Source of the DNA: Planobispora rosea
GTDB lineage: Bacteria > Actinomycetota > Actinomycetes > Streptosporangiales > Streptosporangiaceae
Direction of reading: 5' to 3'
Assembly: GCF_014648175.1 (NCBI RefSeq)
Contig: NZ_BMQP01000030.1
Span: forward strand, 31,784 to 95,783
Length of the DNA stretch: 64,000 nt
This document shows, piece after piece, positions 56,937 through 64,000 of this stretch; the first letter of the stretch is position 1, and each line of letters starts with the position of its first letter. The notes under the pieces are model-generated. The model worked only from the letters and a program-made list of their open reading frames with translations. It made no database searches and was not told the DNA's origin. The position numbers were made by a program, and so were the translations under genes.

Positions 56937-58847
56937 ATGGCGCGGACGATCCTCCAGCGAGCCGGTGCGAGGTCCGGCGGCGCGAACCCTGTCGAGGGCC
57001 CGGTGATCGAGGTCGACGCCCGGGCCGGCGTCGACGTCAGCGTGATCGTCCCCGTGCACAACTGCCGTCCCTACCTGGACCGGTGCCTGACCTCCCTGCT
57101 GATCCAGCGGGTCGCCAAGGAGATCGTGGTCGTCGACGACGGCTCCGTCGACGGCAGCGCGGAGCTGGCCGACCTGTACGCCTCCTGTCATCCCCGGGTC
57201 GTCCGCGTCGTGCACCGGCAGGCCTCCGGCGGGGCGGGCGCCCCCCGCAACACCGGGCTCTCCATGGCCCGGGGCCGATACGTGTTCTTCTGTGACGCCG
57301 ACGACTATCTCGGCCCCGAGGCGCTGGAGCGCATGCTCGCGATGGCCGACCGCAACGGCTCCGACATCGTCCTGGGGAAGATCGTCGGGCACGGCCGCAA
57401 GGCCCCGGTCTCCATGTTCCGCCAGAGCGCCGACCGGGCGCCGCTGGAGGACAGCGCGGTCTACAACAGCCTGAGCTGCTTCAAACTGTTCCGCCGGGAG
57501 ATGCTGGAGCGGCACTCGATCCGCTTCGACGAGAAACTCCTGGTCGGTGAGGACATCGTCTTCACGACCCACGCCTACTGTCACGCCGGCGTGATCTCGG
57601 TGGTCGCCGACTACGACTGCTACCACCTGGTGGACAGGCCCGACGGGAGCAGCATCATGCAGCGCCCGGAGAGCCGTGACCCCCTCGCCTGGCTACGGAT
57701 GATCAAGAAGCCGATCGAGCTGATGGTCAACCACGTACGGCCCGGCCCGCTCCGCGACCACCTGCTCCGGCGCCACTTCCGGATGGACGCCTTCGCCCGC
57801 CTCGGCAGGCCCTTCCTGGAGGCCTGCGAGGTCGAGCGGAAGGAGATCGCGGCCGAGGTGGCCGACATGTGCGACCGCTGGATGACCGAAGGGGTGCGAG
57901 ACCGGCTCGGCGCCGTGGACCGGAGCCGGATCGCCGCCCTGGAGGACATCGACCGCCTGGTGCGGCTGGCGCACATCGAACTGGCCGTGGTGCGCCGCGG
58001 ACTCACGGGCCTGCGCTGGGACGAGGGCGACACCGGGCTGGCGGTCACCGGCCGGGTGGCGCTGGACGCCCTGGAGCCGGACCGCCATCCCGAGATCGTC
58101 ACCGGGGGCGTCACGCTGCTCCTGCGCCCCCGGCAGCCGTCCGCGGGACAGCAGGAGGTCACCCTCCCCGTGATCCGGCAGGGGGAGGAGTTCGCCGGGG
58201 TGATCGACGTGGGCGCGCTCTCCTCCGGAGTCTGGGACGTCCACGTGGCCGTCGAGTGCGAGGGGGTCATCCGGACGGCGCGGCTCGGCGCCGACCGGGA
58301 CGGGCAGATCGCCCGCCCGGCGCCCCGGATGATCGGCGGGACGATCGCACTGCCGTACTTCACCCGGCCCTACGGCAACCTCAGCATCGACGTCGGCGGG
58401 CACGTGGTGACCCCGTCCGGTGTCGTACGGCTGGTCCGCTCCCGCTGGGCGGCCGGGCATCGGCTGGTCCTCGACGGTGAGATCACGATGGGGGCGATCA
58501 CTCCCGACGTGCGGGCCATGCGGCGCCTGGTGTGGCGGGAGCGGAGCTCCGGGGACGAGCGGCGGGCGCCGGTCACGGCCCGCGCGAGCGGTGCGTTCAC
58601 GGCGCGGCAGGCGTTCGGGCGGCTGGGAGCCGGCACCTGGGACGCCTACCTGGAGCTGGACCTGGGCGGGCCGCCGGTCCGGCTCCGGATCGAGGCGGAG
58701 GCGGAGCTGGTCGCGCCGCCGAGCACGTGGTGGCGGGGCGCGGCCCTGCGCACCGTCAAGCCGTACGCCACGGCGGGCAAGGGACGGCTCAGCGCCATGG
58801 TGCGGACCTCGGGCCCGAAGGCGTTCCTCCGGCGCCTCCTCCGCTGA
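56937..58847 (+). CDS. GT2 glycosyltransferase with C-terminal beta domains
   Basis: 636 aa from ATG 56937, with GGAGGG 6 nt upstream; GTG 56931 is less well spaced. GT-A domain (about 30-260): VSVIVPVHNCRPYLDRCL, VVDDGS, the metal-binding CDADD and GEDIVF acceptor-site segment. A helical linker (about 265-345) is followed by about 290 residues of beta-rich sequence with two similar sandwich-like parts. Layout resembles TarS/TarP-like and actinomycete cell-wall polymer glycosyltransferases; the acceptor is unknown. No TM segment is seen. Confidence 0.85.
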   Translation: MARTILQRAGARSGGANPVEGPVIEVDARAGVDVSVIVPVHNCRPYLDRCLTSLLIQRVAKEIVVVDDGSVDGSAELADLYASCHPRVVRVVHRQASGGAGAPRNTGLSMARGRYVFFCDADDYLGPEALERMLAMADRNGSDIVLGKIVGHGRKAPVSMFRQSADRAPLEDSAVYNSLSCFKLFRREMLERHSIRFDEKLLVGEDIVFTTHAYCHAGVISVVADYDCYHLVDRPDGSSIMQRPESRDPLAWLRMIKKPIELMVNHVRPGPLRDHLLRRHFRMDAFARLGRPFLEACEVERKEIAAEVADMCDRWMTEGVRDRLGAVDRSRIAALEDIDRLVRLAHIELAVVRRGLTGLRWDEGDTGLAVTGRVALDALEPDRHPEIVTGGVTLLLRPRQPSAGQQEVTLPVIRQGEEFAGVIDVGALSSGVWDVHVAVECEGVIRTARLGADRDGQIARPAPRMIGGTIALPYFTRPYGNLSIDVGGHVVTPSGVVRLVRSRWAAGHRLVLDGEITMGAITPDVRAMRRLVWRERSSGDERRAPVTARASGAFTARQAFGRLGAGTWDAYLELDLGGPPVRLRIEAEAELVAPPSTWWRGAALRTVKPYATAGKGRLSAMVRTSGPKAFLRRLLR

Positions 58848-58879
58848 CGCCTGTCCCACCGGCGGTTTCTCTTTTTCGG

Positions 58880-58962
58880 CAATCCACTCGCTAATGCCCA
58901 TCGATTGCAATAACAAGCCCATGGCTTAAAGTGGGGCACACCAGCACAACCGGAGGATTGCC
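58880..58962 (+). promoter_or_regulatory. AT-rich leader of the cbiM operon
   Basis: The 115-bp gap before cbiM has an AT-rich TTGCAATAACAAG segment (imperfect dyad near 58905) and TTAAAGT near 58926 as a -10 candidate. A metal-repressor site is likely here, but no known Nur or NikR consensus is clear, and no cobalamin riboswitch fits in this length. Confidence 0.4.
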
Positions 58963-60021
58963 GTGCACGTTCCCGATGGTTTCTTCACCGCGGCCGTCTC
59001 GATCTCGGCGGGGGCCGTCGCCGCCGCGGGGACCGCCGTCTGCCTGCGCGGCGCCCGCCGTGAGCTCGACGACCGGACCGCCCCGATGGCCGGCCTGGTC
59101 GCCGCCTTCGTCTTCGCCGTGCAGATGCTCAACTTCCCGGTGGCCGCGGGGACGAGCGGCCACCTGCTGGGCGGAGCGCTCGCGGCGATCCTCGTCGGGC
59201 CGTACACGGCGGTGCTGTGCATGGCCGTGGTCCTCCTGGTGCAGGGCTTCTTCTTCGCCGACGGCGGCCTGACCGCGCTGGGCGTCAACATCACGCTCAT
59301 GGGCCTGGTCACCGTCCTGGTCGGCTGGGGCGTCTTCCGCCTGATCACCCGGGGCCTGAACGGCCGCGCCGCGATCACCGCGGCGTCGTTCGTCGCGGCG
59401 CTGGTCTCGGTGCCCGCCTCGGCGCTGGCGTTCACCCTGCTGTTCTGGGTCGGCGGGACGGCGCCCATCGAGATCGGCACGGTCGCCGCCGCGATGGGCG
59501 GCGTGCACGCGCTCATCGGCATCGGCGAGGGGCTGATCACCGCGGTCACCGTCGCCACCGTGCTCGCGGCCCGGCCCGACCTGGTGTACGGCGCGCGCGG
59601 GCTGGCCGCCCCGCTGGTGCTGCGCGGCGCCGACGGCGACGTCGCCGTGGTTCCGGAGCGCGCCGAGGCCCCGGCCGCCCGGGGAGTCCGGGGAGTCCGG
59701 CCGTTCCTGCTGGCGGGCGTGGGCGTCACGCTCGTGCTGGCGGGCGTGGTCTCCTTCTTCGCCTCCGGCGACCCGGACGGGCTGGAGAAGGTGGGCGAGG
59801 ACCAGGGCTTCCTCGCCCAGGCCACCGACCACGCGTTCGGTGAGTGGGCGCTGGCCGACTACGGTGACGTGGGCGGGATCCCGGTCGGCGTCACCGGGGT
59901 GGTCGGCGTGGGGATCACGCTGATCGTCGCGGGAGCCGTCGGCCGTGCCGCCCGCCGCCGTGACCGGGAGGCCGTCCAGGAGTCCGGCCAGAAGTCCGGC
60001 CGGGAAGACGCGACGGTCTGA
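58963..60021 (+). CDS. cbiM: Cobalt/nickel ECF-transporter substrate subunit CbiM fused to a PDGLE domain
   Basis: 352 aa. GTG start; the mature protein begins MHVPDG with the His2 metal ligand essential for Co/Ni binding. About seven TM helices (to about residue 215) form CbiM/NikM; the C-terminal part has one TM, an external loop beginning DPDGLEKV (the PDGLE/CbiN-like domain) and a last TM. The fusion replaces a separate cbiN gene. With CbiQ and CbiO it imports Co2+ or Ni2+; sequence alone does not tell which. Confidence 0.92.
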   Translation: MHVPDGFFTAAVSISAGAVAAAGTAVCLRGARRELDDRTAPMAGLVAAFVFAVQMLNFPVAAGTSGHLLGGALAAILVGPYTAVLCMAVVLLVQGFFFADGGLTALGVNITLMGLVTVLVGWGVFRLITRGLNGRAAITAASFVAALVSVPASALAFTLLFWVGGTAPIEIGTVAAAMGGVHALIGIGEGLITAVTVATVLAARPDLVYGARGLAAPLVLRGADGDVAVVPERAEAPAARGVRGVRPFLLAGVGVTLVLAGVVSFFASGDPDGLEKVGEDQGFLAQATDHAFGEWALADYGDVGGIPVGVTGVVGVGITLIVAGAVGRAARRRDREAVQESGQKSGREDATV

Positions 60022-60109
60022 CGGCGATGAACGGGAACGGGACGGTTCCCGGGGCGAGAGTCATCCGGACGGGTCTCGGAGCCGAAGCACCTGCCGGAGA
60101 GGATTCCCC

Positions 60110-60886
60110 GTGAGCGCGGGCCACCACCACCAGCTCTACCGGCCGGGCGACACGCCCGTCCACCGGCTCCCGCCGCAGTGCAAGCTCGCGGCGGTCGCCG
60201 TGTTCGCCCTGACCGTGGTGGCCACGCCCCGCGAGTGGTTCGCGGCCTTCGCGGCGTACGCGCTGCTGCTGGCGGGTGTGATCCTGCTCGCGAAGGTCCC
60301 GCCCGGCTTCGTGCTGCGGCGGATGGCGATCGAGATCCCGTTCGTGCTGTTCGCGCTGGCGATCCCGTTCGTCGGGACGGGGGAGCGGATCTCCCTGGCG
60401 GGGCTCCCGCTCAGCCTGCCCGGGTTGTGGGCCGCCTGGAACATCCTGGCCAAGGCCACTCTGGGGGTGGTGGCGAGCATCCTGCTGGCGGCCACCACCG
60501 AGCCCCGGATGGTGCTGCTGGGCGCCCAGCGGCTGAGGCTGCCGCCGCTGATGGTGCAGATCGCCATGTTCATGCTCCGCTACATGGACGTGATCCTGGA
60601 CGAGATGCGCCGGATGAGAGTGGCCAGGGAGTCGCGGGGGTTCGCCGCCCGGGACGTACGGCACATCCCGGTGGTCGCGCGGTCGGCCGGGGCGCTGTTC
60701 ATCCGCTCCTACGAGCGGGGCGAGCGGGTCCACCTGGCGATGCTGAGCCGCGGCTACACCGGCTCGATGCCGGTGATCCACGACGTGACCGCCTCGGCGC
60801 GGCAGTGGCTGGTGGCCGGTACGCTTCCGGGCGCGGCGCTCGCCGTACTGCTCGGGACCGTGCTGCTCGGAACGGGGGGATGGTGA
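60110..60886 (+). CDS. cbiQ: ECF transporter transmembrane coupling protein CbiQ
   Basis: 258 aa from GTG 60110 with GAGAGG upstream. It couples CbiO ATP hydrolysis to CbiM. Hydrophobic segments cover about 27-60, 70-90, 105-125 and 235-255; the conserved coupling helices are seen as RMRVARESRGF and SYERGERVHLAMLSRGYTG (A-R-G motifs). The N-terminal GHHH could bind metal. Between cbiM and cbiO in one operon, gap to cbiO 1 nt. Confidence 0.92.
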   Translation: MSAGHHHQLYRPGDTPVHRLPPQCKLAAVAVFALTVVATPREWFAAFAAYALLLAGVILLAKVPPGFVLRRMAIEIPFVLFALAIPFVGTGERISLAGLPLSLPGLWAAWNILAKATLGVVASILLAATTEPRMVLLGAQRLRLPPLMVQIAMFMLRYMDVILDEMRRMRVARESRGFAARDVRHIPVVARSAGALFIRSYERGERVHLAMLSRGYTGSMPVIHDVTASARQWLVAGTLPGAALAVLLGTVLLGTGGW

Positions 60887-60887
60887 C

Positions 60888-61619
60888 GTGACGGCGTCAC
60901 TGGAGGTGGACCGGCTGGCGTACGCCTACCCGGACGGCACGCAGGCGCTGTTCGGCGTGGACCTGCGCATCGAGCGGGGCGAGCGGGTCGCGCTGCTCGG
61001 GCCGAACGGCGCCGGCAAGACCACCCTGGTCATGCACCTCAACGGCATCCTGACCGCCGGGCACGGCACCGTGACCGTGGCCGGCCTCCCGGTCACCAAG
61101 GGCTCGCTCAAGGAGATCCGGCGCAGGGTCGGCCTCGTCTTCCAGGACCCGGACGACCAGCTGTTCATGCCGACCGTCCGGGAGGACGTCGCCTTCGGCC
61201 CGGCCAACATGGGGATCCGGGGCGAGGAGCTCGACCAGCGGGTCAAGCTGGCCCTGGAGCGGGTGGGCATGCTGGAGGCGATCGACCGGCCCCCGCACCA
61301 CCTGTCGTTCGGGCAGCGCCGCCGGGTCGCGGTGGCGACCGTGCTGGCCATGGAGCCGGAGATCCTCGTCCTGGACGAACCCTCGTCCAACCTGGACCCG
61401 GCCTCGCGGCGCGAGCTGGCCGAGATCCTGCGGAGCCTCGACGTGACCGTGCTGATGGTCACCCACGACCTGCCCTACGCCCTGGAACTGTGCGAACGCT
61501 CGCTCATCCTGTCCGGCGGGGTGATCGCGGCCGACGGGCCGACCCGGGAGATCCTCGCCGACGCCGAACTGCTCGCCGCGCACCGGCTGGAGCTGCCGTA
61601 CGGCTTCCGCGCCACCTGA
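60888..61619 (+). CDS. cbiO: ECF transporter ATP-binding protein CbiO
   Basis: 243 aa, GTG start 1 nt after the cbiQ stop. ABC ATPase: Walker A GPNGAGKTT (38-46), Q-loop VFQDPDDQLF with the ECF-typical DPDDQ, signature LSFGQRR, Walker B ILVLDEPSSNLD and the switch His in THDLPYAL. Supplies energy to the CbiMQO metal importer. Length and motifs are normal. No divergent partner. Confidence 0.95.
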   Translation: MTASLEVDRLAYAYPDGTQALFGVDLRIERGERVALLGPNGAGKTTLVMHLNGILTAGHGTVTVAGLPVTKGSLKEIRRRVGLVFQDPDDQLFMPTVREDVAFGPANMGIRGEELDQRVKLALERVGMLEAIDRPPHHLSFGQRRRVAVATVLAMEPEILVLDEPSSNLDPASRRELAEILRSLDVTVLMVTHDLPYALELCERSLILSGGVIAADGPTREILADAELLAAHRLELPYGFRAT

Positions 61620-61753
61620 GACCGGAAGGCGGGATCACCGGCATGACGTCTCCCCTATGATCCGCCTGATCGGTCGCGGAGCCGTATCACCGCGCATATG
61701 GTGACTCCGCAGTAAAGTTAGGCCCGCCTCTCTTACGGCCACGAGGAGGACTG

Positions 61754-62092
61754 ATGAAGCTACGGCTGGCTCGCCGGGCCGTCGGCGACGCCGTGGTGGT
61801 GGCCGTCGAGGGCGAGCTCGACCTGTTCACCGCGCCGTTCCTCCGTGACGAGGTGCGCGACGCCATCAAGCTCGACGGCTCCCGGCTGGTCCTCGACCTG
61901 ACCTCCCTGTCGTTCATGGACTCCAGCGGACTGTCCGTGCTGATCGAGGCCTGGCGGCTGGCGACCGGCCAAGGCGGCGGCGTGTCCCTGGCCGCGCCCC
62001 AGGCGCCGGTGGCGCGCATCCTGCGCACGACCGGCCTCGACCGCCGAATCAAGGTCTACCCCGACGTCGGCGCCGCCGTCGAGGCGCTCTGA
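61754..62092 (+). CDS. STAS-domain anti-sigma factor antagonist
   Basis: 112 aa, GAGGAGGA before the ATG. Single STAS domain with the phospho-acceptor motif FMDSSGLSVL (Ser about 57). Belongs to the RsbV/SpoIIAA group and should be controlled by an RsbW-type kinase encoded elsewhere. It is not closely similar to the STAS protein at 30226. A GTTAGG near 61715 may be part of its promoter. Confidence 0.88.
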   Translation: MKLRLARRAVGDAVVVAVEGELDLFTAPFLRDEVRDAIKLDGSRLVLDLTSLSFMDSSGLSVLIEAWRLATGQGGGVSLAAPQAPVARILRTTGLDRRIKVYPDVGAAVEAL

Positions 62093-62277
62093 GCCGGTCC
62101 GGACGGACCCGGGGCGCCGGGCCGGGCTGTGCCGCTGTGCCGCCCCGACCGGGGGCCGCGTGACCGGGACGGGGGAGTCGTACGGCCGGGACGGGGAATC
62201 ACGGGATAGAGAGCCAGGTCACGCCGAGTGGCGGAGATTTGGCCCACCCCGAGTAGAACTTCATTCGGTATCCGCGT

Positions 62278-62283
62278 TAAAGT
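62278..62283 (+). promoter_or_regulatory. -10 element of the SDR-crotonase operon (leaderless)
   Basis: TAAAGT ends 6 nt before ATG 62290. Confidence 0.55.
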
Positions 62284-62289
62284 CCGCTC

Positions 62290-63063
62290 ATGGACCTGAA
62301 CGGAGCAGCAGCAATCATCTCGGGCGGTGCCAGCGGCCTCGGTGAGGCCACGGCCCGCGATCTCGCCGCGCACGGCGCGACCGTGGTCATCGCCGACCTG
62401 AACGAGGAGCGTGGCAAGGCGCTCGCCGACGAGCTCGGCGGGGTCTTCATCAAGACCGACGTGTCCGACGAGGAGCAGGTGCAGGCGGCCGTGGACGCCG
62501 CGGTGGCCACCGGCAAGCCGCTGCGCGTCGTGGTGAACAGCGCGGGCATCGGCTGGGCCACCCGGACCGTGAACCGTGACGGCTCGCCGCACGACCTGGC
62601 CTCCTACCGCAAGGTCATCGACGTCAACCTGATCGGCACCTTCAACCTGATGCGCATCGGCGCCGCCGCCATCGCCAAGACCGAGCCGGTCGACGAGGAC
62701 GGCCAGCGCGGAGTGGTCATCAACACCGCCTCCGTGGCGGCGCTGGAGGGCCAGACCGGTCAGGTGGCGTACTCGGCCTCCAAGGGCGGCATCGTCGGCA
62801 TGACCGTCCCGGCCGCCCGTGACCTGGCCGCCGTCGGCGTCCGCGTCAACACGATCTGCCCCGGCATCATCGACACCCCGATCTACGGCTTCTCGCCGAA
62901 CTCCGACGAGTTCAAGGCCAAGCTCGTCGCGCCGGTGGTCTTCCCCAAGCGCATGGGGCGGGCCTCGGAGTTCGCCCACCTGGTCCGGGCGCTGATCGAG
63001 AACGACTACATGAACGCCGAGACCATCCGCTTCGACGGCGGCATCCGCTTCCAGCCCAAGTAG
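62290..63063 (+). CDS. 3-hydroxyacyl-CoA dehydrogenase type 2-like SDR
   Basis: 257 aa. NAD-dependent SDR: GGASGLGEATARDL cofactor loop (about 12-20), NSAGIGWATRTVNRDG, catalytic Ser in NTASVAALEGQTGQVAYSASKGG with YxxxK, and the C-terminal NAETIRFDGGIRFQPK. The pattern matches HSD17B10-type 3-hydroxyacyl-CoA dehydrogenases of fatty-acid or branched-chain degradation. Leaderless. A 9-bp gap to the enoyl-CoA hydratase gene supports a two-gene beta-oxidation operon. Confidence 0.9.
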   Translation: MDLNGAAAIISGGASGLGEATARDLAAHGATVVIADLNEERGKALADELGGVFIKTDVSDEEQVQAAVDAAVATGKPLRVVVNSAGIGWATRTVNRDGSPHDLASYRKVIDVNLIGTFNLMRIGAAAIAKTEPVDEDGQRGVVINTASVAALEGQTGQVAYSASKGGIVGMTVPAARDLAAVGVRVNTICPGIIDTPIYGFSPNSDEFKAKLVAPVVFPKRMGRASEFAHLVRALIENDYMNAETIRFDGGIRFQPK

Positions 63064-63072
63064 GAGTCACCA

Positions 63073-63858
63073 TTGTCTGAGCCGACTTCCGGGATCGGGG
63101 ACGAGGTCCTGGTCCAGGTCGAGGACGGCGTGGCCGTCATCACGATCAACCGTCCCAGGGCCAAGAACGCCGTCAACGGCGTCGTGGCGCGGGCCATCGC
63201 GGCGGCGCTGGACGAGCTGGAGGAGCGCAAGGACGTCTCCTCCTACGTCCTGACCGGCGCGGGCGGCACGTTCTGCGCGGGCATGGACCTCAAGGGCTTC
63301 CTGAGCGGCGACTTCCCCGTCGTCGAGGGCCGGGGCTTCGGCGGCATCGTCGAGGCGCCGCCGAAGAAGCCCATCGTCGCGGCGATCGAGGGCTACGCCC
63401 TGGCCGGCGGCTTCGAGCTGGCCCTGTCCTGCGACATCATCGTCGCCTCCGAGGAGGCCAAGTTCGGGCTGCCCGAGCCCAAGCGCGGCCTGGTCGCCGG
63501 GGCGGGCGGGGTGATGCGGCTGCCGCAGCGGATTCCGTACCACATCGCCATGGAGATCGCTCTGACCGGCGATCACTTCCCGGCCTCCCGGCTCTACGAG
63601 GTCGGGCTGGTCAACCACGTCACGCCCGCGGGTGAGGCGCTGGCCACGGCCGTCGAGCTCGCCAAGAGGATCGCCGCGAACGCCCCCCTGGCGCTGGCGG
63701 CGACCAAGCGCGTGATCGTGGAGTCCGCCGACTGGAGCATCGACGAGATGTTCAAGAAGCAGGGTGAGATCATCAACCCGGTGTTCGGCTCCAAGGACGC
63801 GATGGAGGGCGCGGCGGCCTTCGCCGAGAAGCGCGCCCCGCAGTGGAAGGGCGAGTAG
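63073..63858 (+). CDS. Enoyl-CoA hydratase/isomerase (crotonase family)
   Basis: 261 aa. TTG start with AGGAG 8 nt upstream. Crotonase fold: NRPRAKNAVNG, oxyanion-hole segment GGTFCAGMDLKGFL, GYALAGGFELALSCD and LPEPKRGL, and the C-terminal Lys-rich helix KKQGEIINPVFGSKDAMEG. It hydrates or isomerises enoyl-CoA thioesters. Co-transcribed with the preceding dehydrogenase. Followed by a GC-rich palindrome at 63868. Confidence 0.9.
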   Translation: MSEPTSGIGDEVLVQVEDGVAVITINRPRAKNAVNGVVARAIAAALDELEERKDVSSYVLTGAGGTFCAGMDLKGFLSGDFPVVEGRGFGGIVEAPPKKPIVAAIEGYALAGGFELALSCDIIVASEEAKFGLPEPKRGLVAGAGGVMRLPQRIPYHIAMEIALTGDHFPASRLYEVGLVNHVTPAGEALATAVELAKRIAANAPLALAATKRVIVESADWSIDEMFKKQGEIINPVFGSKDAMEGAAAFAEKRAPQWKGE

Positions 63859-63867
63859 CGGTCCTTT

Positions 63868-63889
63868 CCGGGGTTCCCGGGAACCCCGG
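63868..63889. terminator. Palindrome after the crotonase gene
   Basis: 22-bp perfect palindrome centred on CCCGGG (arms of CCGGGGTTCCC type), 10 bp past the stop codon, within a GGTTCC/CCGG-rich stretch that runs to about 63950. Confidence 0.55.
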
Positions 63890-64000
63890 GGTTCCCGGAG
63901 GCCCCGGGGTCTCCGGAGTTTTCCGGAGGTCCCCAGGCTTCCCGGCGCGTTTTCCGGCCGGTGTACGTACGGTGAAGGTGTGGGCACGTGCGACAGGGGC

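Noticed and set aside
63978..64000. Possible gene start at the right edge (GTG near 63980 after a TACGGT)
   Set aside because: Only six codons are visible, too few to support a call.

Overview
The window is a stretch of high-GC actinobacterial chromosome. GTG starts are frequent, and many genes show an actinobacterial -10 hexamer (TANNNT) 6-8 nt before the start codon with no Shine-Dalgarno (SD) sequence, as expected for leaderless mRNAs. Mycothiol synthesis (mshA), a carD/ispF/cysS/rlmB block, MurT-GatD, a phoU/senX3/regX3 block and a large cellulase/hemicellulase cluster under a CelR/CebR-type LacI regulator point to a filamentous soil actinomycete. The family Streptosporangiaceae (Streptosporangium-like) is my best guess, by inference only. 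No insertion sequence, prophage, CRISPR array or rRNA operon is visible.

Layout. 1-7.6 kb: three membrane-anchored proteins (minus strand; two of them DUF4352-like) diverge from a two-TM protein resembling a VirD4/TraD ATPase without a P-loop and a HerA/FtsK-type ATPase. I recognise no described system here, and this is the best candidate for an undescribed machine. 7.7-18.2 kb: housekeeping genes (murT-gatD, DsrE, nitrobindin, DUF2470, MarR plus DinB-like enzyme, Fur, YgfZ, Dtd, asparaginase, a GGDEF-EAL protein). An 11.1-11.35 kb minus-strand unit carries a 13-codon ORF behind an 18-nt sequence able to pair with the 16S rRNA 3' tail. 19.3-29.3 kb: secreted polysaccharide degradation, namely an SGNH lipoprotein, GH10 xylanase, GH5 mannanase, GH9 endoglucanase and GH48 cellobiohydrolase, all four glycosidases carrying CBM2. 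The GH48 promoter and the LacI gene at 33.2 kb share the perfect 14-bp CelR/CebR palindrome, while the xylanase has a different GAAACTTTC palindrome.

29.6-38.4 kb: a small gene broken by a 25-bp tandem duplication, a STAS protein, a Ser/Thr kinase, the LacI regulator, acetyltransferases, DUF2516, an HBHA-like protein with an XRE regulator, an M56 peptidase/BlaI pair and a methyltransferase. 38.5-45.5 kb: SDR, mshA, YbjN, gpmA, phoU (with PHO boxes), senX3-regX3 and an LpqE-like lipoprotein. 45.7-52.3 kb: carD, ispF (ispD is not between them), two GlsB-type membrane proteins, a DUF2637 protein, cysS, rlmB and tRNA-Thr(TGT). 52.4-56.6 kb: a more accessory-looking stretch (DUF2283, hypotheticals, MarR, DUF4440, ECF sigma factor with a YCII/DGPF partner). 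56.9-63.9 kb: a GT2 glycosyltransferase, a CbiM(PDGLE)-CbiQ-CbiO cobalt/nickel importer, a STAS protein and a hydroxyacyl-CoA dehydrogenase/enoyl-CoA hydratase pair.

A recurring oddity is that short tandem duplications of 12 to 58 bp overlap or directly follow the stop codons of at least seven genes (herA-like, gatD, marR, the kinase, phoU, regX3, lpqE). A similar 25-bp duplication frameshifts one small gene. All functional statements rest on reading motifs and translated sequences; no database search was possible.
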